The notes: generated from the letters alone by a model not told the origin. A DNA stretch of 64,000 nucleotides from Doris montereyensis (GCA_037039925.1 JAXRKP010001030.1:45001-109000), one strand, 5' to 3'. Shown: positions 24,489-36,247, numbered from the stretch's first letter. A program made the numbers and translations.

Positions 24489-27031
24489 CACAGCATAGCC
24501 TAATATTAGTCGCCAGCTTTCAGGCTACTGAAGGTTAAAACAGAAAAGTTCAAAGTTGCAAACGTTCAAAAATTAAAACAAAATGTTAAGAAATTAAAAA
24601 TAAGTTTGGACAATACCGTTTGTTCGGCAAAAATCTGTGAATTCGGTGAGTATGTGTTTGACGAATGCGTGTTGGACTGTATTAACTATATATTTTTGAA
24701 TTGTAGCTTATATTATGACTTGTCTTTGATTTGTGATCTGAATCCCAAAGAGGTTCAATCATTCTATGCAACAGATTTTATATTGCGTGTCATTAATACA
24801 TAGTTTTATTTTTAAATAATGAAGTAACTTTACAGACTGCAAGTTGTCTAGTTCTTCTCTTTCCATCCAGGTATTACTTTTGAAGGGTTTTTTGAGGTCA
24901 TGAGGTGTATATTGATATTGTTTGTATTCATAGAGTGGCTGTTGCATCATATTCTTTGATTTGGGATCTACATATTTCTAAAACAGCATTCCCGTTTACT
25001 TCTTCTCTGCTCTTGATTTTCTCACTCAGATCACATCAAATAAATTAAGTTTTTGTTTCAGTTTTGGTTGCAAGCATTTTGTCATGCAAGATATTGTTGT
25101 CACTGTGTTTATTTAATCTTAATGTTATATACTTATCATAAGGTGAAATCCATGTAGAAAAGAAAAGAGATAAAAGCAGACAGACAGACAGACAGACAGA
25201 GGGTGAACGGGAGAGACAGGAGGTGAAGAAGAGAGAGACAAATAGACAAAGACACAGAGAGTGGGAGAGATGGAGAGACAAAGGGGAGAGACAGACAAAC
25301 AGACAGATAGAGACACAGAGTTAGAGGAGGGAGAGACAAAGCGGGAGAGAAAGAGGGACAGACAGACAGACAGGCTTTGTGATTGAGCACTGTTGACAAT
25401 AGATCAAACCACACCATTTCAATCATTTGTTAAGCGAAGAAGAAGCAATTATAGCATCAGACAATGTTTTTGTGCATTTTTTGGACAAAGAAATCTGCAA
25501 ACTTTACTCACTATATCAGATGTGTATCTGGATATCACAGAGATCAAAATAATTTTGTGCAAGAACGTGTAATTACAGTTGATTGATATTTTAAATGTTA
25601 AACTATTTTGTCATTGATCTCATATTTAGTTTTTCCCCCTAATACTTCTATTTTCATGTCAAGCAAACTGGTTAATTTATGAAATCATCACCTGAGTGAC
25701 TACATGCAAATTTCATTTAATTAAAATCACATAGTACACATATATAATACAATGTAGCGGTTAGCTAACAGAAAAAAGTTGAAGACAATCATTTGGAATT
25801 TGTGTTTTTTTTATTTCGTTAGTTGTAACTACCGAAAGTTTTTTAAATCAGTGAAAAAATAGCACAACATTTAATGACGTCACAAGACACAACATAAAAG
25901 AGTTCATCATTAGTGTGATGCAGTGCGATGATTGCCACAATACCATTGGACTTCTTAATTACAATGTACCTGTTTGCATTGAGATTTGTTTTATCTGTAT
26001 GCTTGGTATTTGTTCTTTACCCTGCCATTAGTCAAAGTGTTATTATATTATTTTTCTCCTACCGCATTTGCTTTACAAATGCTTGCATTTTGTATCTTAA
26101 TATAATAGCTTTGACTTTTTTTTATAGAAATTATTAAATATAGCTCCATGCATATATAATATAAACAAAGAAGCAATGCTATTTGATAGCCCTACATCAA
26201 TATTTCATTTAGGTTGGGTGGGGGGGGGTTCTTTCTCAGCATGTTTAAGTATAAGGATAAGGCACTGTATTTGACGCTAGACTTGTATTTGTAAAGAGAC
26301 AAAATATAGGAGTGCCTTTTTTCGATCTTTCACTGCTTTCAGATTGAGGCTCAGTTCAGTGTATTTATGAATATTAAATTTTGCTCTGTATTCATTTTGA
26401 ACTTAATCTGGGTCTAGAAAATAGTTCCAATATACTAATTATGTCATTTTGTCAAATGTATATTAATATATTTATACTTACCTCTACAGTATGAATCAAT
26501 AGATTCTTGGCTTACAAAGCATTATAACATTATTAAATTATGATGAAGATTACGAAAATGAATCAAGCTACAGAAGCTTTGATTTTTCAACTGCATGCAA
26601 TATACATTCCATTTTCATTCCTTTTTAATACGAATTGCAAAGTTAATTATTTAAATTGGTAAGGTACCGAAAGTGACAAATTGCAGTATACATTATACTT
26701 TTAAATGAGGGGTGGGGAGGGCAAGATCGATTCCCGACCCAGGCAAATTTGTATGGCCCTCATGTCGACCCAGCAGCAAAATGATTAGCTAGGTCTATTC
26801 AGACTCGGTGAAAGTAAAGTCAGCTTGGTAAGCAATGGAAGATGATCACACGTCATTTATGCCTAGAAGAATCAGAACTGATCTCCTGGTTACCGTAAAC
26901 TCAACTCTGTGTGTGGGACTTTGTGTGTTTACAGTAAAAAGTAAATGGCTGGCGTTGAAATTGTAAATGGCTAACGTTTATATTTCTTCATCAAGGGACA
27001 TAATTGTATCCCTGTCTATTTTGTATTCAAC
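24489..27031. other. Gene-poor AT-rich DNA with a GACA/GAGA tract
   Basis: Only low-complexity purine repeat at 25180-25375 (CAGA and GAGACA units) stands out. No exon, RNA gene or known element family recognised in the remainder. Confidence 0.5.
25180..25375. repeat. CAGA/GAGACA purine-rich repeat
   Basis: Degenerate tetramers with both CAGACAGACAGA and GAGAGACA sections. Confidence 0.9.
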
Positions 27032-27289
27032 AATTGAAGGGGTCATTTCAATAGTGTGCCTAATTACATCATTTAGAGAGAAAAAATGCCAAAAACCATT
27101 AGATATTGGCACTGTTGGCTTTGGGAATTCTAAATTTCAAAACGGATGTAAACGTGATGTATTTTCATCATATCATATTATTCGCACTTTTCAGAAAGCA
27201 TGATTTCCATTCGTTCCCTAGGATTGTCTCTCTGTCTCGTTTTTCACGAAAATAGACATAGGCACAAAATTGAGCTGACACCTTCAATT
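27032..27289. mobile_element. MITE-like element, copy 1 (terminal inverted repeats)
   Basis: Begins AATTGAAGGGGTCATTTCAA and ends CACCTTCAATT, imperfect inverted ends. The interior (AAAAACCATTAGATATTGGC, GTAAACGTGATGTATTTTCA, CCCTAGGATTGTCTCTCTGT) matches a second copy at 54268-54504. About 250 bp with no coding capacity fits a miniature inverted-repeat element; superfamily not assigned. Confidence 0.72.
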
Positions 27290-27394
27290 ACAAGTGTAAT
27301 GCTCACTGTCACACTCGCCAAGAATATAATGATATGGCAACTGAACATTTTTGCTGTATGCCTAGATAATAAAAAAGAACTACTCCTGATTACC

Positions 27395-27462
27395 CCCCCC
27401 CCCCCCCACACACCCCCACCTCATTCTTAGAGTTGAACATTGGGAGGGAGGGGGGGGGGGTA
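27395..27462. repeat. C-run / G-run inverted pair
   Basis: A C16 run at about 27395-27410 and a G-rich run at about 27443-27460 flank TCATTCTTAGAGTTGA; the sequence GAGTTGA...TCAACTCTGAGAATGA is also inverted, giving a short imperfect hairpin. Confidence 0.6.
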
Positions 27463-28189
27463 ATGCTCAACTCTGAGAATGAGACTTACTTTACTTGTTT
27501 TACTCCATTCCAGTTCCAGCAATATTTACTCACTCCTAACTTTTTCCCGTGAAATCTTATGTTCTGTTAAAAAATATCGCATGATATAGTGCATAATGCA
27601 AAATAATGTCTAATTTCAAAACATTTCATTTGACTTAGTTTTTGTAGTTTCATTTGATTTAGATTTTTGTCAATAATTTTTCAAACCAGTTTTCACAAGA
27701 TTGCATCTCATGTTATATTTCTCTCAATTTTGATGACAGCCATTTTTCTTCTTTTTTCTTTTCTTTTCTTTTTTTTTTTTTGGTCTACATTTCTGTACAA
27801 TTGTGTGTTTAAATGCATTTCAAATGATCAAAAGCAATTAGTGAATTATTGAATGATAAATACATACACAAATTAGAAATATAATAAAATCTTTGATTTG
27901 TGAATTGAGAATTATGTTGTTGGTCTCTTCATCGTTTGAAGCTCGTGTTTGTTTATTGATTAAGAATGAATTTCAAGTGTAGATATTGCGTGTACGGCTT
28001 GTAAAGTTGTTATCACAACACACTGGTTCATAACATTAGGTTACTCAGCACTATCGTTCTAATTCTGTCGCTAGGAAAGATACGTCAACCTTGTTTTCAT
28101 TTAATTCAGGTGTACATGAGTACCTGGCCATAGGCAGAGAAGGATTGTGTCAGTCTTAGTAGGAAACACCTTGCAGATAGTGAAGTTTG

Positions 28190-28625
28190 TACCCCAGGGG
28201 AGTGAGATTAGGGTGGGTTGAGATTAGGTGGGTTTTCAAGTGAACTGTGTAACTCCCCAGGGGTGAGATTAGGGTGGGTTTTCAAGTGAAGTGAACTGTG
28301 TATACTCCCCAGGGGTGAGATTGGTGGGTTTTCAAATTCTCCCCAGGGGTGAGATTAGGGTGGTTTTTTTGTATACTCCCCAGGGGGTGAGATTAGGGTG
28401 GGTTTTCAAGTGAAGTGAACTGTGTATACTCCCCAGGGGTGAGATTAGGTGGGTTTTCAAATGAAGTGAACTGTGGGTTTCAAAATACTCCCCAGTGGGT
28501 TGAGATTGAGGTGGGTTTTCAAATGAAATGAACTGTGTATACTCCCCAGTGGGTTGAGATTGAGGTGGGTTTTCAAATGAAATAAACTGTGTATACTCCC
28601 CCCCCAGGGGGTTGAGATTGGGGCG
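28190..28625. repeat. Minisatellite, units ~45-60 bp
   Basis: Eight or so copies of ACTCCCCAGGGGTGAGATTA and GGTGGGTTTTCAAGTGAA, irregular in length. Preceded by the same SINE-like fragment seen at 14263. Confidence 0.9.
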
Positions 28626-28671
28626 GATTTGAAATGGCTTGCTGGGCATAAGTGGAGTAAACGGCATTAAA

Positions 28672-28730
28672 TAATATGAAAGCCCCATAGGAATAAAGAC
28701 GAGACTAATACAAGAAAGAAAGAGGGGGCG
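28672..28730 (-). mobile_element. SINE family C tail fragment, reverse
   Basis: AATATGAAAGCCCCATAGGAATAAAGACGAGAC is the reverse complement of the family C 3' body. It abuts a forward family C copy, giving an inverted pair. Confidence 0.75.
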
Positions 28731-28733
28731 TAG

Positions 28734-28940
28734 TTAGCTCGGTTAGTAACACGCTTTCTTTTCATTGGGAGGCGATGGATGCAAACGCAGAGGTCAAGGG
28801 TTCGATTCCCATGGTGGTCATAATTTGTTTCTGTCTATTCTTTGTATTTGTCTCGTCTTTGTTCCTATGGGGCTTCCATATTATCTAATGTGATTCCATC
28901 ACTTTTGACATACCCCTTGCCTCACTGTTTGTCATTATCT
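28734..28940 (+). mobile_element. SINE family C copy
   Basis: GGGGGCGTAGTTAGCTCGGT head, extra GAGGCGATGGATGCAAACGC segment, B box GGTTCGATTCCC and full body to CTTGCCTCACTGTTTGTC. The extra segment is also present at 51270 and 51690 but missing at 5108. Confidence 0.85.
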
Positions 28941-28954
28941 ACGTTGGAGGGTAA

Positions 28955-29535
28955 GTGGGGAGTCTGCACTTCTGTGGAGATATAGACTACAAATCCATAT
29001 TTATACAGACTACAAATCCATCTTTATACAGGCTACAAATCCATCTTTATACAGACTACAAATCCTTCTTTATACAAACTGCAAATCCGTCTTTATACAA
29101 ACTACAAACCAATCTTTATACAGACTACAAATCCGTCTTTATACAGGCTACAAATCCATCTTTATACAGACTACAAATCCATCTTTATACAGACTGCAAA
29201 TCCATCTTTATAAAGACTACAAATCCATCTTTATACAGACTACAAATCCATCTTTATACAGACTGCAAATCCATCTTTGTACAAACTACAAACCCATCTT
29301 TATACAGACTACAAATCCATCTTTATACAGACTGCAAATCCATCTTTATACAGACTACAAATCCATCTTTAAACAAACTACAAATCCATATTTATACAAA
29401 CTACAAATCCATCTTTATACAGACTACAAACCCATCTTTATACAAACTACAAATCCATCTTTATACAAACTACAAATCCATCTTTATACAGACTACAAAT
29501 CCATCTTTATACAGACTACAAATCCATCTTTATGT
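28955..29535. repeat. 23-bp minisatellite, ~24 copies
   Basis: Unit ACTACAAATCCATCTTTATACAG (positions 29023-29045, for example). Since three units make 69 bp, the reading frame cycles through all three phases and stays open for over 190 codons; that long frame is a by-product. The left edge (TGCACTTCTGTGGAGATATA) is shared with a dispersed repeat at 53337-53375 in reverse. Confidence 0.95.
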
Positions 29536-29539
29536 AAAG

Positions 29540-30310
29540 ACAGGTATGCCCGGAGACAATGGTGGATTGTGAGTTCTCCTTTGTTTTAAAAACTGTATGT
29601 CTCCTACTTTGACTGTGGTAAACTCAGGCACCACTGTATCGAGTACGGGTCATATTAAGTGCGGTTAGAAGATCGAATCAGTATTCGAGTTTTTGTTGTT
29701 GTAATGACCGAAAATCGAAAAGTTGGATCTTGTAAAACTAAGAAAGATTTCTTGATCGCAGGCAAACAATCTTTCTGCAATCAATTAAAAAATACTCATT
29801 TGATCCAATAGTTCATTCGCTAAGAGCCTAAAGCAGACTATTTGAAACCTACGTACATGCGAAGTATGTAATGGTTCCTGAGTTTATAGCCTCGATTCAG
29901 AATAAGTAACTGGCCAATAAGTCTGAGGTACGAGTGGTTGAAGGGGTATTTCTAAATTAGCCTTTGGTAGGAATACGCTTCTGACAGGGTGGCGGGCTAA
30001 ATTATGGCCTGCTCTTTTACATGCGCAAAGGCAAATGGGACCTCCCATATTATCGTCCATCTCCGATAGGACTAAACACTCATGGTATCCAGTCTACCAC
30101 GGAATAAGGGAGCAGAAGAAACCCGAAAAACGGATTATAAATTCAAGTCTGCAGGAATTTGAACCCACGACCTTTGGCTCGAACTGGATAGGCGAGTGGC
30201 GTACCTACAGAGCTATAGGCTACTTGGTATCTTTACTGTGTAACTGTAATCCCGAACATGGTTGCAATGCAAAATTAAAAATGACAAATCACCTGTTATT
30301 AACTTTAGAG
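29540..30310. other. Non-coding stretch without recognisable gene
   Basis: 30035-30220 has a CCGATAGGACTAAACACT and TTTGAACCCACGACCTTTGG pair that looks like a decayed reverse SINE head, unassigned. Otherwise unique. Confidence 0.4.
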
Positions 30311-31373
30311 ACTTGATTACAAGTGTAATTACATGTACCGGTAGTTAGGGCAATGTACAGTACCTGGTACAACACAGGTAACCCCATCTAAGCTGTTATT
30401 AACATTATAGACTTGATTACAAGTGTAATTACATGTACCGGTAGTTAAGGCAATGTACAGTACCTGGTACAATACAGACAACCCCATCTAAGCTGTTATT
30501 AACATTATAGACTTGATTACAAGTGTAATTACATGTACCGGTAGTTAAAGCAATGTACAGTACCTGGTACAATACAGGCAACCCCATCTAAGCTGTTATT
30601 AACATTATAGACTTGATAAGAAGTGTAATTACATGTACCGGTAGTTAAGGCAATGTACAGTACCTGGTACAACACAGGCAACCCCATCTAAGCTGTTAAC
30701 ATTATAGACTTGATTAGAAGTGTAATTACATGTACCGGTAGTTAAGGCAATGTACAGTACCTGGTACAATACAGACAACCCCATCTAAGCTGTTATTAAC
30801 ATTATAGACTTGATTACAAGTGTAATTACATGTACCGGTAGTTAAGGCAATGTACAGTACCTGGTACAATACAGGTAACCCCATCTAAGCTGTTATTAAC
30901 ATTATAGACTTGATTACAAGTGTAATTACATGTACCGGTAGTTAAGGCAATGTACAGTACCTGGTACAATACAGACAACCCCATCTAAGCTGTTATTAAC
31001 ATTATAGACTTGATTACAAGTGTAATTACATGTACCGGTAGTTAAGGCAATATACAGTACCTGGTACAACACAGGCAACCCCATCTAAGCTGTTATTAAC
31101 ATTATAGACTTGATTACAAGTGTAATTACATGTACCGGTAGTTAAGGCAATGTACAGTACCTGGTACAATACAGACAACCCCATCTAAGCTGTTATTAAC
31201 ATTATAGACTTGATTACAAGTGTAATTACATGTACCGGTAGTTAAGGCAATGTACAGTACCTGGTACAACACAGGCAACCCCATCTAAGCTGTTATTAAC
31301 ATTATAGACTTGATTACAAGTGTAATTACATGTACCGGTAGTTAAGGCAATATACAGTACCTGGTACAACACA
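30311..31373. repeat. 100-bp satellite, ~10.6 copies
   Basis: Exact 100-bp period (ACTTGATTACAAG at 30311, 30411, 30511, 30611...), with one 97-bp copy near 30700. Very high identity. Each unit contains a run of short dyads: TGTAATTACA, TACATGTA, TACCGGTA, TGTACA and GTACC-T-GGTAC. Confidence 0.97.
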
Positions 31374-31383
31374 AGTAATAAAG

Positions 31384-31459
31384 GGTTTTGGAATATCCTG
31401 CACGTCCCTTCGCTCCACTTCGTTCCTCTTCGGCCCCGCGTAGAGGATATTCAAAACCT
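31384..31459. repeat. Inverted repeat (hairpin) next to the virus-like remnant
   Basis: Left arm GGTTTTGGAATATCCT (about 31384-31399) pairs with AGGATATTCAAAACCT (about 31444-31459), one bulged G. The loop is GC-rich with repeated CTTCG motifs, unlike its AT-rich surroundings. Confidence 0.8.
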
Positions 31460-31598
31460 AACAAACACGTTAATTTAAGACCTTTTCACTTAATGCTAAA
31501 AATATTTCTCGGAGGATCCTGCTATAGGTAAAATATGCGCTTAGTAATGATACGAACAATAGTGTACCCAGATAAAGAAAATTAAGAGCCGCCGAAGC

Positions 31599-31647
31599 TT
31601 TTACGCTTCAATGATTTCACTCCTTGAGAAAATACGCGAAGCGTAAA
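31599..31647. repeat. Short inverted repeat TTTACGCTTC / GAAGCGTAAA
   Basis: Perfect 10-bp arms at about 31600-31609 and 31638-31647 with a 28-bp loop, in the leader of the virus-like remnant. Confidence 0.75.
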
Positions 31648-31957
31648 CCCCCTGCATTGTTCGGTTCTTTCGAACTCTTCTCTATTCAGTGTTATTGATT
31701 GTTTGAATGGCACAGAAAATAATATTTCCAGAAGAAAAATTGTCTGGCGAAAAAAAAAATCAACATTCCTTTCGCATACCTTTTCCGTTCCAGTTCACTT
31801 CTTCTACGGTTGTTCCGGTCTTGATTTCAACGACTTAAGGAATACAGTTTAATTAGTGTATGCTGTATATTAATGAATGAATAAATTCTCTTTTTAAAAA
31901 ATATTATGATGTAAGGGATATAATCCAATGAATTGAAAAAGTTTTTTTCCTTATAAA

Positions 31958-32575
31958 ATGGAGACTAATCTAGATTGGGAAAAGCAATCAACTAGAAGTA
32001 ACTCACCAATATTACCGAAATCAATCAGAGGTTGAATTGCTAGTAAATCAGAGTGTGGAAAAACAAATTTAATATTACATCTATTGTTAAACCCTAATCT
32101 ATTAGATTATGACAAATTAACAGTTTATGGGAAGTCTTTATTTCAAACAAAACATAAGATAATGAAATGTGGGTTTGATAATAATTTAGATAAGGAGGTA
32201 ATATTCAATATTTTAATAATAGAAAGAGTATTTTTTAAAATTCTCCTTAATAAGTAATAAAAGAAATAGGAAAAACAAAGCCATCAAAAAATCTAATCAA
32301 TTGCGGATACTTTGAATTTTGTAATAAAAAATTGATCCAAAAAATTTAAAATCAAGTGTATAATAAATCTAATGACATTTGATGACGTGTTGTTAGAAAA
32401 ACAAAAAAGTGTAATGATATTATACACGTGGTAGACATTCAAATACTGATTGTTTTTATTTGTCTCAAAATTATTTTATATATTTCAAAAGCAGACTATT
32501 CGAGAAAATAGTAATTTTATATGTTTATTCAAACAAGATAATAAAAATGTACAACATACACATCTCCCAAAGAAA
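31958..32575 (+). pseudogene. Packaging-ATPase-like gene remnant (Polinton-like / adintovirus-like element)
   Basis: From an ATG at 31958 a frame runs to about 32255 with one internal TGA near 32034. It contains a Walker A-like stretch SKSECGKT (32042-32065) followed by a hydrophobic LILHLLLN segment and GKSLFQTKH. A second piece in another frame (about 32420-32575) has TRGRHSNTDCFYLSQNYF. Order and motifs fit the FtsK/HerA-type DNA-packaging ATPases of Polinton-like viruses and related elements; the first Gly of the Walker loop is replaced and several frame breaks are present, so it is inactive. Family assignment is by pattern recognition. Confidence 0.62.
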
Positions 32576-32585
32576 ATCATCAAAT

Positions 32586-33270
32586 TATAGTTAGTAAAAA
32601 TAAATCTGTCTTTACTACAAGCTTTAATCCTCCATTACAACTTAATCCAAATAGACAATACGAGATCGCACTCGTGGATTTGGAGAGTTGCTACAGCTTC
32701 CTAAACATTTCATCTTATAATAATGTAATAGAATACACAATAAAGGATAAAACAAAAGAACTTATTATTCCTGTTGGGTCGTATGAATTAAGCGGCTTGA
32801 ATAAAGAGATAGAAAGACAGTTACAAAAGAATTGCGATAAAGACGCATTTCAATTCATTGCCAATCTATATAGTTTTAAATCTATATTAGATTTAAAAAA
32901 GGATATAAAGTTAAATTTACACATAATAATAGCATCAAAAATGTTTAGGATTTACTAAAGACGATTATAAAGCAGGAATGCACGAATCAGAAAATATCGT
33001 AAACATCCTAGCTATAAATAGTATTTTCATTCACTTTAATATCACTAATGGTTCAATTGTAAGTGATTCACAATCCCCGGTTATATATTCTTTTTTTCCT
33101 CAAGTTTCTCCAAGTTAAAAAAACATCCAGAGTCCCACCAATCCTTTATATCTACCAGTAACATTAAATGACATAAAAGATTTCAACGTATAGATTACAG
33201 ATCAAAATCATATGCCATTAGATTTAAGAGATAAAGAAGTAACTATTATATTTCATTTACGTGAGAATAA
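32586..33270 (+). pseudogene. Capsid-like gene remnant 1
   Basis: An open stretch from about 32586 to 32958 includes NRQYEIALVDLESCYSF and VGSYELSGLNKEIERQLQ; the match continues after a frame break through HESENIVNI, PVIYSFFPQVSPS and, near the end, PLDLRDKEVTIIFHLRE. This pattern recurs in uncharacterised proteins of invertebrate virus-like integrated elements, where they are usually taken as penton or minor-capsid proteins. Stops near 33113 and 33192 and the LINE insertion at its end show it is dead. Distinguishing penton from another jelly-roll protein is not possible here. Confidence 0.58.
33236..33270 (+). repeat. Target-site duplication, left copy
   Basis: GAAGTAACTATTATATTTCA continuing to GTGAGAATAA; matches 36248-36282 with about four to five differences. 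Unusually long (about 35 bp). Confidence 0.65.
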
Positions 33271-33639
33271 TTATCCAGGCAGTGGACAGGTAAGCACCTG
33301 TACGGGGATTACGCAGTCCCGCCCTCCACGAGTCTCCTGCTGCCTTACAGGCGGGTTTTGTTTGACCAAAGGCTAATGGGAGTTAACCCTGACAGAAAAT
33401 AACAACCTGAGGCCTTGCGGGCTGGTTTTGAGCAACCAAAGGTTAAGGGAGTTAACCCTGACATAAAATAACAAGGCCCGGTAGGGGGGGGCCTCAAGGT
33501 GGCAGCCCCACCATCTGCCAAGGTTACAGTGGGCAAATCCCCTGCTTATCCAAAACCAAAATGATTCAAAGAAATATATACAAAGATATACCCGGCTTGA
33601 ACTTTCGAAGACGACTCTGGAAAAGAACACGGACTGTGG

Positions 33640-34310
33640 TTTTTGTAAAATGGAATGTTAGGGCAATTAATGAAAAAGAGTAAGAATTAGCTGAAGAAAT
33701 AGAAATTTTCAAAGTAGGCACTTTGGCTATTACAGAAACAAAGAAAAAAGGACAAGGAATAGAAAATGTAGGAACAAATCATACTTTAATCTTCTCAGGA
33801 GTAGATGTTAAAGATAGAGCTAGAGCAGGAGTAGGCCTCCTAATGCATAAAAGGCTACTAGAAAGTTGGAAATTTATAAGTCCACGGCTATTAGACGTAA
33901 ATATTAAACTAAAAGGACGAGAACATAAATTATTAATAGCTTATGGACCAAACGAAGATGCCGCCAAAGAAGAAAAAGATATCTTCGAAAATGATTTACA
34001 AATAGCTGCAGAGAATCTCAAACCCAAACAGGAATTAATGGTTTTAGAGCAGGCAACAATGTAGAAACATCAGGAGGAGTAATAGGTAAAGAAGGAGAGA
34101 CAACAACTTCTCTAAATGGAGAGAGGCTAATACATTTTTGCCTTAAGAATAACATGAAAATAGCTAACACATTTTTCCTCATAAAGAATCCACAAATATA
34201 CAACAGTAAATGAAGACAGATGTGAAAAATCAATCATAGACTACATAATAGTTAGCAGCTCCCTTTTTTACAGTACAATGGCTGCAAGAGTAAACTGAAG
34301 TATTTAGTGA
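33640..34310 (+). pseudogene. LINE endonuclease domain, broken
   Basis: KWNVRAINEKE at about 33650, then after a stop ELAEEIEIFKVGTLAITETK, GAGVGLLMHKRLL and LLIAYGPNEDAAKEE (33723-34064). This is the exonuclease-endonuclease-phosphatase fold used to nick target DNA. The catalytic Asn-containing WNVR and Glu-containing ITETK motifs are visible; stops at 33681 and frame changes after 34050 disable it. Confidence 0.82.
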
Positions 34311-34682
34311 TCATCATCTAGTTATAGCCAAAATGAGATTATTAACTGAAGAAAACAAACAGAAAAGGAAAGAGAGGAAAGCTCCTAAACTCAAAATAGA
34401 AGAACTAATTAAACCAATAGTAAAATAAGTATACCAATCGAAGATAAAAAGATATATCAGTGAAAGGCAGATGGATCTGAAGGAGAGCACAAAGCCAAAG
34501 AGGAAATTAGGAAAGCAAAACAGGAACAGTGGGAAGAGTTTGGACAAAGACTTCAAGAAGGCTATCAAGGAAATCAAAAGCTGTTCTGGGGAGCAATGAA
34601 GAGCATAAGAAAGACCAAAACATGTCCAATACGACAAATTAAGAACGTCAAATGAGAAATAAGGAAAGGAGACAGCAAAATC

Positions 34683-35707
34683 ATGGAAACGTGGAGAAAG
34701 TATTTTCAACAATTACATAATTCCTCCAGAGCATATGAAACAAGGAATACAAATAACGTTTTAAGAGTAACAAGTAATCGAGATGAGACAGCTGAAGATG
34801 TAGATATCTCAATGGAAAAACTCCAAACAGCTATAAGAAAAATGAAATTGGGAAAAGCCCCAGGAGAAGATCAAGTTTATCCAGAAATGATTAAAAACCA
34901 AGGGAGAGAGGCAGACAAACTACCACATGTAATATGCCAACAAGCATGGAATTCCAAACAGGTGCCAGACGACTGGAATAAGGGAACAGTAATACCAATA
35001 CACAAGAAAGGATCAACTATGGAATGCCCAAACTATGGAGGGATATCACCACTTAGCGTACCAGGAAAAGTGTATGCTAGGATTCTGCAAATGAGACTAA
35101 GGAAGAGAGTAGAGGATCAGATTGAAGAACGTCAGAGTGGATTTAGACCAGGAAGAAGTGTACAAGACCACATATTTACAATTAGACAAACAATAGAAGA
35201 ATTCCTAGGGAGAAACTTGACTTGCACCTGTGTTTTATTGACTTAGAAAAGGCATTTGACACCGTGAAGAGGGACGAACTATGGCATTCCTTAAAAGAAC
35301 ACAACGTAGAGCAAAATCTAATAGAAGCCAATGAAAGTTTTTACAATAAACCAACATGTGCAGTGAGAGTAGCTGGAAACATATCTGCAGAATTTGATGT
35401 AGATATAGGAGTAAGACAGGGTTGTGTCCTAATTTCTCTTTTGTTTATCACATTTATGGATTCAGTCGCAAAGGCATCCTCAAAAGGAAGAAATGTATGT
35501 ATGTGGAAGCTCAAACCAGTAAATGTATCAATGCTTTCATTTACTGATGATTTAGTTCTGTTTGGAAAATCAGAAAGAGACCTCCAGTCAAATATCAACA
35601 TAATGAATAATGAATTAAATAAAAGAGGAATGAGAAAGAAAACCAAAACAATGCTAGTAACTGGAGAAGCTAAAACACAAAATCTTCAATTAGGAAGGAG
35701 ACTTTAG
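34683..35707 (+). pseudogene. LINE reverse transcriptase domain, frameshifted
   Basis: First frame (34683-35246) has GKAPGEDQVYPEMIK, GTVIPIHKKGS, CPNYGGISPLSVPGKVYARIL and RQSGFRPGRSVQDHIFTIRQ. A frame change near 35225 leads to the second (35222-35707) with FIDLEKAFDTVKRDELW, VRQGCVL and the catalytic-site motif as FTDDLVLF (usually F/YADD). The order matches RT motifs 1-5. One frameshift plus the Ala-to-Thr change next to the catalytic Asp pair suggest inactivity. Confidence 0.9.
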
Positions 35708-35884
35708 AACAAGTTCAAAGCTACAATTACTTAGAAGTAATGATTAACTCAGGAGGAAAACTAAGAGAAGAAATCAGCCAGAGAATACCTGGACCTTAGA
35801 CAGACAGTAGAGTACACAGTACCTGGACCTTAGACAGGAATACAGTAGAGTACAGGCAGCCGAAATGAAATATCTAAGAAGAGT

Positions 35885-36217
35885 ATGAGGAAAACTAAAA
35901 GAGACAAAATCAGAAATACAACAATTAGAGATCAAACCAAAGCAGATAGCATTAAAACTAAGATAGAAAGGAATCAACTGAGATGGTTTGGGCATGTTCA
36001 CAGAATGAATGACAATAGAATAGCTAAATCAGTATACAATGCTAAAACTCAATGTAAAAGACCAAAAGGCAGACCTCGGAGAAAGTGGGAAGAAGATATA
36101 GAAGAGGCATTAACGCAAAGAAATTTAATTTTCACGGAAGGAAACAGAAAATGTCGGAATAGGGCATCCTGGAGAAAGATGATTTCGTGCATCTACAACC
36201 CATACACGGAAAGGTAG
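35885..36217 (+). pseudogene. LINE C-terminal segment
   Basis: An open stretch with KIERNQLRWFGHVHRMNDNR, KRPKGRPRRKWEEDIEEAL and NRASWRKMISC, the usual C-terminal tail of this LINE group. Separated from the RT by frame breaks and by a short tandem duplication of ACCTGGACCTTAGACAG (35788 and 35821). Confidence 0.83.
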
Positions 36218-36247
36218 AATGTGAGCTGATAAAGAAAGAAAGAAAGA

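Larger units (their letters stand above)
33271..36247 (+). mobile_element. Non-LTR retrotransposon (LINE, RTE/CR1-like), degenerate
   Basis: About 3 kb with the single-ORF layout of short LINEs: a GC-richer 5' leader, an apurinic endonuclease region, reverse transcriptase, and a C-terminal segment with LRWFGHVHRM and GRPRRKWEEDI, ending in an AAAGAAAG-type tail. The 5' leader carries an internal duplication of about 65 bp (GGGAGTTAACCCTGACA at 33379 and 33449). Multiple stops and frameshifts make it non-autonomous. It sits inside a virus-like remnant, with long flanking duplications. Confidence 0.88.

Noticed and set aside
28955..29572. 205-codon open frame
   Set aside because: By-product of a 23-bp unit cycling through frames.
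30311..31373. CRISPR-like array or self-cleaving ribozyme satellite
   Set aside because: Whole 100-bp units are repeated with no variable spacers, and no hammerhead core (CUGAUGA with GAAA) is visible on either strand by eye.
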